Assembly: GCF_004519515.1 (NCBI RefSeq) | Contig: NZ_CP038145.1 | Coordinates: 434,001-498,000, forward strand | DNA: 64,000 bases | Source of the DNA: Actinobacillus indolicus | GTDB taxonomy: Bacteria; Pseudomonadota; Gammaproteobacteria; Enterobacterales; Pasteurellaceae | Direction of reading: 5' to 3' | Part shown: in pieces, positions 58,597 to 64,000 of the stretch | Numbering within the stretch: the stretch's first letter is position 1 | Layout: each line of letters begins with the position of its first letter | Program-made: the position numbers and the translations under genes | The notes under the pieces: generated by a model | Told to the model about the DNA's origin: nothing | Database searches by the model: none | Seen by the model: the letters and a program-made list of their open reading frames with translations, nothing else

Positions 58597-59778
58597 TTAC
58601 AAATTAACTTCCAATTTATCGTAAGCACATCTCACTTTTTCAAGGGCTTTTTCGACATTTTCATCACGAGCCAAAATCACTCCTAAACGACGATGCCCGT
58701 TCACTTCCCCTTTACCGAATAAGCGTATGTTGGTATGTGGCTCGGCTAACACCTTTTCTAAATTACCGAAGGTCACTTGAGTTGATTTTCCTTCCACCAC
58801 AATAGCTTTTGAAGCTGAAGGACTGATTAAAGTAATCTCAGGAATTGGTAAACCCAAAATCGCACGGGCGTGTAGGGCAAATTCAGATAATTCTTGGGAA
58901 ATCAGCGTTACCATACCTGTATCATGCGGACGTGGTGATACTTCGTTGAAAATGACTTCATCACCACAAATAAAGAGTTCAACCCCGAAAATACCCCGTC
59001 CACCTAATGCGGTGGTAATTTTTTCAGCCACATCTTGTGCTTTTTTCAGTGCAGTTTCAGACATCACTTGCGGCTGCCAAGATTCACGATAATCGCCATC
59101 AATTTGGATATGACCAATCGGAGCTAAAAAAGAAGTACCGTGAATATGGCGAACAGTCAGTAAGGAAATTTCATAATCAAATTGGATAAAGCCTTCTACA
59201 ATCACTCGACCGCTACCTGCTCGCCCACCTTGTTGTGCATAATCCCACGCTTGTTGAATATCCGCTTCGGATTTTACAACACTCTGCCCGTGTCCAGATG
59301 ACGACATAATTGGCTTCACGACACAAGGAATGCCGATTTCGTGAATAGCTTGAGTAAATTGCTCAAAGCTATCCACAAAACGATAAGGGGATGTTTTTAG
59401 TCCTAATTCTTCTGCTGCCAAACGACGAATGCCTTCTCTGTTCATTGTAAGTTTGGTCGCTTTTGCCGTAGGAATAACGTTATAGCCTTCTTGTTCAAGT
59501 TCTACTAAGATATCGGTCGCAATCGCTTCAACTTCAGGCACAATAAAATCAGGTTTCTCTTTTTCAACCAATTCACGTAATGCCTTGCCGTCTAACATTG
59601 AAATCGTATAGGCACGATGTGCCACTTGTTGAGCTGGAGCATTCTCATAGCGATCGACAGCAATGACTTCCACGCCTAAACGCTGTAATTCAATCACTAC
59701 TTCTTTACCTAATTCACCAGAGCCAAGCATCATCACTTTGGTTGCTTTTGCCGTTAATGGTGTGCCTAATGTTGTCAT
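58597..59778 (-). CDS. purT: Formate-dependent phosphoribosylglycinamide formyltransferase 2
   Basis: ATP-grasp enzyme of purine synthesis that formylates GAR using free formate and ATP. The 393 residues match E. coli PurT: MMLGSGELGKEVVIELQRLGVEVIAVDRY at the N-terminus, PCVVKPIMSSSGHGQSVVK in the ATP-grasp domain, and EVSPRPHDTGMVTLISQ with metal ligands. A PurR operator lies 43 bp upstream. Confidence 0.96.
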   Translation of the reverse strand: MTTLGTPLTAKATKVMMLGSGELGKEVVIELQRLGVEVIAVDRYENAPAQQVAHRAYTISMLDGKALRELVEKEKPDFIVPEVEAIATDILVELEQEGYNVIPTAKATKLTMNREGIRRLAAEELGLKTSPYRFVDSFEQFTQAIHEIGIPCVVKPIMSSSGHGQSVVKSEADIQQAWDYAQQGGRAGSGRVIVEGFIQFDYEISLLTVRHIHGTSFLAPIGHIQIDGDYRESWQPQVMSETALKKAQDVAEKITTALGGRGIFGVELFICGDEVIFNEVSPRPHDTGMVTLISQELSEFALHARAILGLPIPEITLISPSASKAIVVEGKSTQVTFGNLEKVLAEPHTNIRLFGKGEVNGHRRLGVILARDENVEKALEKVRCAYDKLEVNL

Positions 59779-59820
59779 AATTGTGTTCCTTTTATTGAGA
59801 ATTTAGTCGCATTATAACAA

Positions 59821-59836
59821 AAGCAAACGTTTGCGT
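59821..59836. promoter_or_regulatory. PurR operator of purT
   Basis: AAGCAAACGTTTGCGT is one base from the palindrome ACGCAAACGTTTGCGT recognised by PurR. It sits in the purT promoter region, a known PurR target in enterics. Confidence 0.8.
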
Positions 59837-59857
59837 TTAGTTTTTTTGTAAGAAAAA

Positions 59858-59883
59858 AGGACAAAGTGAAACCACTTTGTCCT
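59858..59883 (-). terminator. Terminator of tex
   Basis: AGGACAAAGTG and CACTTTGTCCT form an 11-bp stem, followed on the minus strand by TTTTTTC. Confidence 0.88.
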
Positions 59884-59899
59884 AACTACTAGCAGTAGA

Positions 59900-62212
59900 T
59901 TACTTTTTCCACCCCTTCAACGCATCTGCAAAAGCATTGTTACCAAAACTTTGACGTTCAGGCTTTTGCGAGCGGTCGGATTTGCCAAATTCTTTGCGTT
60001 TCTCACCGCTTGTATCACGTTTATCCGTTGGTTTATCGTCCAAACGCATCGTTAAGGCAATACGCTTACGAGCCACATCAACTTCTAATACCTTCACTTT
60101 GACTACGTCACCCGTTTTCACCACTTGGTGCGGATCTTCAACAAAGCTGTTCGACAACATTGAAATATGCACTAAACCGTCTTGATGAACGCCAATATCC
60201 ACAAACGCGCCGAAGTTCGTTACGTTAGTGACAGTGCCTTCTAAAATCATACCGACTTTCAAATCGCTGATTTCTTCTACGCCGTCCATAAAGATCGCCG
60301 TTTTGAACTCACCACGAGGGTCACGCCCCGGCTTTTCAAGTTCTTTGAAAATATCGTTTACCGTTGGCAAGCCAAACTGTTCATCAACAAAATCTTTGGC
60401 ATTCAAACTATGAATTTTCGTTGAGTTCCCCATCAACTCACCCAAGGTAGAAGCGGTTGCCTGTAAGATTTTTTCCACCACAGGATAGGCTTCTGGGTGA
60501 ACACTTGAGGCATCAAGCGGATTTTTTCCGCCTAAAATTCGCATAAAACCAGCACACTGCTCAAAGGCTTTTGGTCCTAAGCGAGCGACTTTTTTCAGGT
60601 CAGAACGAGAATTAAAACGCCCATTTTCATCACGGTAAGCCACAATATTTTGAGCCAAGGTTTTCGTCATACCCGCCACACGCGCAAGCAATGGTGCAGA
60701 AGCGGTATTTAAGTCCACACCCACCGCATTTACACAATCTTCGACCACCGCATCAAGTTTACGCGCCAGTTGTGACTGATTAACATCGTGCTGATATTGC
60801 CCTACGCCAATCGCTTTAGGTTCAATTTTCACCAATTCCGCCAACGGATCTTGCAAACGGCGAGCAATCGACACCGCACCACGCAAGGATACATCAAGCT
60901 CAGGGAACTCTGCTGCCGCTAATTCTGAAGCCGAATAAACCGATGCCCCTGCTTCACTTACCACCACGGTTTGCGGTTTATTCTCTTTGATCTCTTTAAT
61001 CACTTCTTTGGCAAAACGCTCCGTTTCACGAGAAGCCGTGCCGTTACCAATCGCAATTAAATCAACATTATGCTGTTTAATCAGCTTATAAATGGTCACC
61101 ATTGCTGCGTCCATCTGTCCCGTATGCGGATAAATCGTGGCGGTATCTAATAATTTGCCCGTATTATCTACCACAGCCACTTTCACCCCAGTACGCAAAC
61201 CTGGGTCTAATCCCATCGTATTTCTTGCCCCTGCCGGTGCAGCCATTAATAATGCGGATAAATTACGCGCAAATACATCAATTGCTTCTTCTTCCGCTTT
61301 TTCTCGCAATGCCCCCATTAATTCCGTTTCAAGGTGTAACAACGCTTTGATTTTCCACGTCCACGCAATCACCTGCGAACGCCAACTGTCTGCTGGTTGC
61401 TGGCGAAGTTGTACACCTAAATGCTCACGAATAATCTCTTCACAATAACTTGAACGGCTACCTTCTTCCGCATCAGGATCAGCATTCAAATTGAGCGACA
61501 AAATACCTTCATTACGCCCACGGAACATCGCTAATGCACGGTGTGACGGCACATTTTTCAACGGCTCACTGTGAGCAAAATAGTCACGGAATTTCTCGCC
61601 TTCTTCTTCCTTACCTTCAATCACCTTCGCTTCAAGAGTGGCATTAGCGGTCAGATATTGACGTAATTTTGCAAGCAGATCTGCATCTTCGGAAAAACGT
61701 TCCATCAAAATATATCTTGCCCCATCAAGTGCAGATTTCACATCTGCCACACCTTTTTCTGCATCTACATAGGCTTCAGCGACTGTTTCAGGCACTTGGC
61801 TAGGATCGTTCCAAAGACTGTCAGCCAACGGTTCAAGCCCTGCTTCAATCGCAATTTGCCCACGAGTACGGCGTTTTGGTTTATACGGCAAATAGAGATC
61901 TTCAAGCTCCGTTTTACTCTGCGTTTGTTCAATTTTTTCACGCAGTTCATCGGTGAGCTTGCCTTGCTCTTCAATGGATTTCAAAATAGTTTGACGGCGG
62001 TCGTTTAGCTCACGCAAATAGAGCAAACGTGTTTCAAAATGGCGAAGTTGAGTATCATCCAATCCACCTGTTACTTCTTTACGATAACGGGCGATAAATG
62101 GAATAGTATTCCCCTCATCAAGTAAGGTCATCGCTGCAAAAATTTGTTCAGATCGTACCGCTAATTCTGCGGCAATAATTTGGCTGATTTGGTGGTTTAA
62201 AACATCAGTCAT
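59900..62212 (-). CDS. tex: Tex family RNA-binding transcription accessory protein
   Basis: 770-residue cytosolic nucleic-acid-binding protein with the full Tex layout: N-terminal helix-rich domain (NTIPFIARYRKEVTGGLDD), a YqgF/RNase H-like domain (about 325-450, NTMGLDPGLRTGVKVAVVD), helix-hairpin-helix repeats (about 495-560), and a C-terminal S1 domain (about 652-721, GMILEGTVTNVTNFGAFVDIGVHQDGLVHISML). The start overlaps the stop of the upstream transporter gene (ATGA), so they are coupled. Confidence 0.96.
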   Translation of the reverse strand: MTDVLNHQISQIIAAELAVRSEQIFAAMTLLDEGNTIPFIARYRKEVTGGLDDTQLRHFETRLLYLRELNDRRQTILKSIEEQGKLTDELREKIEQTQSKTELEDLYLPYKPKRRTRGQIAIEAGLEPLADSLWNDPSQVPETVAEAYVDAEKGVADVKSALDGARYILMERFSEDADLLAKLRQYLTANATLEAKVIEGKEEEGEKFRDYFAHSEPLKNVPSHRALAMFRGRNEGILSLNLNADPDAEEGSRSSYCEEIIREHLGVQLRQQPADSWRSQVIAWTWKIKALLHLETELMGALREKAEEEAIDVFARNLSALLMAAPAGARNTMGLDPGLRTGVKVAVVDNTGKLLDTATIYPHTGQMDAAMVTIYKLIKQHNVDLIAIGNGTASRETERFAKEVIKEIKENKPQTVVVSEAGASVYSASELAAAEFPELDVSLRGAVSIARRLQDPLAELVKIEPKAIGVGQYQHDVNQSQLARKLDAVVEDCVNAVGVDLNTASAPLLARVAGMTKTLAQNIVAYRDENGRFNSRSDLKKVARLGPKAFEQCAGFMRILGGKNPLDASSVHPEAYPVVEKILQATASTLGELMGNSTKIHSLNAKDFVDEQFGLPTVNDIFKELEKPGRDPRGEFKTAIFMDGVEEISDLKVGMILEGTVTNVTNFGAFVDIGVHQDGLVHISMLSNSFVEDPHQVVKTGDVVKVKVLEVDVARKRIALTMRLDDKPTDKRDTSGEKRKEFGKSDRSQKPERQSFGNNAFADALKGWKK

Positions 62213-63147
62213 TGTTTGTTACTTCCTTTATTAAATGAGGATTTTTTATAAAAAGGGACTATATTTAACGCCATACTTGCGCCGACAATTACAATCCCTG
62301 CAAAAACAAACTGCATGGGGGAAATAGTTTCACCCAACAACAGATAAGCAATAAATGCGGTCGAAATAGGCATCAGTAATTCAAGCACTTGGTAAGTGAT
62401 AATGCCTTGTTGCTGAATTACATGGAAAGTGAGAACCATGCCAGCGCCTATCGCATAAATACCGACTAAAATCAAACTAACTAATAAGAACGTGGAAATC
62501 TGACTAAGTTCGGATAATTTGCCACTTTGTTGGCTAAATAAGAGGCTTAATATACCTGCAGTAAATGAGGTGAGAAAACTTAACGTGAAAACATTTATCT
62601 GATTATTCACAAATTTCACCATTAAATTTTGTACGTTTCGGATTAAAATAGAGAGCAATAAGAAAAAAGAACCCAGTAGAAAATATTCCCCTACTTCGAT
62701 CTGTTTGCCATACCAGACAAAGCCTAATGCTCCTAAAATCGTCAATAAACTCCCGAACCAAAAGGTTTTATTTTTGAGCTTTTGCCGTTCATCTTGGAAG
62801 AAGATTCCAGCGACAGCGATCCCAAAGGGCATCGCCAAAACCCCAGAAACAGAGGCTGTCACTGCATTCGTTAATGCCACACCTTTCAGCCAAAAGTACA
62901 TATTGCCGCACATCATCACGCCCATTAGCACACCAATCAGGGCTAATTTAGGTTTTTCGATTAATTTACGGAAATCATAGCGGTGCTTTAACCAAATTAA
63001 TCCGAATAACACCAATCCGCCCACCGTAAACCGTACCCCATTATTGTTTAACGCATCAATATGTAGACTGAAATAGCGAAGAAAGACAATGTTTAATCCA
63101 ATGGCAAGCACATAAAGAAGATTAAGGATCAGGGGATTTTTTAACAT
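62209..63147 (-). CDS. EamA-family DMT transporter
   Basis: Predicted inner-membrane drug/metabolite exporter, 312 residues with ten hydrophobic helices in two EamA repeats. FTVGGLVLFGLIWLKHRYDF and NAVTASVSGVLAMPFGIAVAGI lie in the first repeat; VLELLMPISTAFIAYLLLGETISPMQFVFAGIVIVGA is in the second. Substrate unknown. It is cotranscribed with tex by a 4-bp overlap and divergent from the flavoprotein gene (71-bp gap). Confidence 0.85.
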   Translation of the reverse strand: MLKNPLILNLLYVLAIGLNIVFLRYFSLHIDALNNNGVRFTVGGLVLFGLIWLKHRYDFRKLIEKPKLALIGVLMGVMMCGNMYFWLKGVALTNAVTASVSGVLAMPFGIAVAGIFFQDERQKLKNKTFWFGSLLTILGALGFVWYGKQIEVGEYFLLGSFFLLLSILIRNVQNLMVKFVNNQINVFTLSFLTSFTAGILSLLFSQQSGKLSELSQISTFLLVSLILVGIYAIGAGMVLTFHVIQQQGIITYQVLELLMPISTAFIAYLLLGETISPMQFVFAGIVIVGASMALNIVPFYKKSSFNKGSNKQ

Positions 63148-63218
63148 AATCGGTATAAAATAGCGAGAGATACGCTATTTTAGCGGTAACCACACTAATT
63201 TCAAATAAAAAGGGCGAT

Positions 63219-64000
63219 ATGAAACAATTTGATGCAATTATCATCGGTGCTGGGGCGACAGGTTTATTTTGTGCAGCACAGATTGGACAAGGGGGAAAAT
63301 CGGTACTGGTGCTGGATAACGGCAAAAAAATCGGACGAAAGATTTTAATGTCGGGCGGTGGCTTTTGTAATTTCACCAATTTAGATGTCACTCCCAACCA
63401 TTATATTTGCCAAAATCGCCATTTCGTCAAGTCAGCACTGGCTCGCTATACCAACTGGGATTTTATTTCCCTTGTGGCAAGCTATGGCATTTGTTATCAC
63501 GAAAAAGAGTTGGGGCAACTGTTCTGTGACGAAAGTTCGCAACAGATTGTCGATCTGCTACAAGCTGAATGTGAGAAAGGCAACGTGGATATTCAGCTTC
63601 GACAAGCGGTCAGTTCCATCGAAAAATCTGCAAATTTTTTCCACATTCAGACCGCTTGCGAAAGCTACCAGACGGAAAATCTGATTATTGCCACAGGCGG
63701 TTTGTCAATGGCAGGCTTAGGGGCAAGCCCATTCGGTTATAAAATTGCCGAGCAGTTCGGTATTCCCGTTATCCCTGTTCGTGCAAGCCTTGTGCCGTTT
63801 ACTTGGAAAGAGAGTGATAAGATCTTCGCCACTTTATCCGGTATCGCTTTACCCGTTAGCGTAAGCAACCGCAATAAAACCTTTAGCAATCAAATGTTGT
63901 TTACCCATCGTGGCTTATCAGGACCTGCTATTCTACAAATTTCAAACTACTGGGATTTGGGTGAAACGGTGGAAATTGATTTACTGCCATCCGCCTCTAT
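63219..64000 (+). CDS. HI0933-family NAD(P)/FAD flavoprotein, 3'-truncated
   Basis: Flavoprotein of the HI0933/YhiN family with unknown physiological substrate. About 260 residues are visible before the window ends (family about 390-400). The N-terminal Rossmann motif DAIIIGAGATGLFCAAQIGQ, the RKILMSGGGFCNFTN signature, the LIIATGGLSMAGLGASPFGY FAD motif, and MLFTHRGLSGPAILQ are present. AAAAAGGGCGAT precedes the ATG. Convergence with other genes cannot be seen. Confidence 0.9.
   Translation, partial: MKQFDAIIIGAGATGLFCAAQIGQGGKSVLVLDNGKKIGRKILMSGGGFCNFTNLDVTPNHYICQNRHFVKSALARYTNWDFISLVASYGICYHEKELGQLFCDESSQQIVDLLQAECEKGNVDIQLRQAVSSIEKSANFFHIQTACESYQTENLIIATGGLSMAGLGASPFGYKIAEQFGIPVIPVRASLVPFTWKESDKIFATLSGIALPVSVSNRNKTFSNQMLFTHRGLSGPAILQISNYWDLGETVEIDLLPSAS

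Overview
The window looks like chromosomal DNA from a Pasteurellaceae bacterium of the Actinobacillus pleuropneumoniae / Mannheimia type. The main evidence is the repeated uptake-signal core ACAAGCGGT, often as an inverted pair just downstream of genes. This is the Apl-type signal, not the AAGTGCGGT of Haemophilus influenzae. AT-rich intergenic DNA and familiar gene blocks (ybgC-tolQRAB-pal next to cydABX-ybgE, hemCDXY, HI0933-like flavoprotein) agree. No rRNA, tRNA, prophage or CRISPR array was found. The species cannot be named from the sequence alone.

Layout. 1-8.6 kb: cdsA (cut by the edge), uppS, gloB, nagK, pgpB and yhbY on the minus strand, two LOS glycosyltransferases (GT2 on plus, GT9 on minus) and transketolase. 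8.7-12.9 kb: rpmE with a structured leader, then an AT-rich run of LOS sugar-transfer genes (GT25, an unrecognised protein, GT9) and ilvY. 13-19 kb: upp, a TPM/TPM/LemA cassette, ycjF, dusC, a YjdF-type membrane protein and djlA. 19.2-27.3 kb: pal-tolBARQ-ybgC and the cydAB-cydX-ybgE operon, including the 32-residue CydX; a perfect FNR-type site lies upstream of cydA. 27.7-32.5 kb: a small secreted protein and hemCDXY. 32.6-34.4 kb: a tandem glycine riboswitch driving an alanine/glycine:cation symporter. 34.4-40 kb: oppABCDF. 40.2-42.7 kb: ruvAB and, 4 nt downstream of ruvB, an unusual orphan HslV-like (proteasome-fold) protein. 42.8-46.8 kb: potABC (no potD here), rnt and gloA. 47.1-50.2 kb: a FecCD-type metal/siderophore transporter with Fur-like sites. 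50.3-58.6 kb: an unknown multi-pass membrane protein, ydbH, then an inserted accessory block, then the ydbH partner lipoprotein ynbE. 58.6-64 kb: purT, tex, a DMT exporter and a truncated HI0933-family flavoprotein.

The most interesting region is 53.9-58.6 kb. A Slam outer-membrane translocon gene and its likely cargo (a surface lipoprotein with a coiled-coil stalk and a TbpB-like C-terminus) are separated by a REP-associated tyrosine transposase (RAYT). That gene is bracketed by its own palindromic REP pairs, and the whole block splits ydbH from ynbE. An XRE regulator at its edge carries an in-frame amber codon. Two further REP-like families with the same GTAG foot occur at 2.4 and 14.9 kb. 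The second main lead is the orphan HslV-like protein behind ruvB.

Several systems act together. The Tol-Pal genes, YdbH/YnbE, UppS, CdsA and the LOS transferases all build or maintain the envelope. The cyd operon gives low-oxygen respiration and hemCDXY the haem precursors for it. Opp, Pot, the glycine symporter and the Fur-regulated ABC importer handle nutrient uptake.
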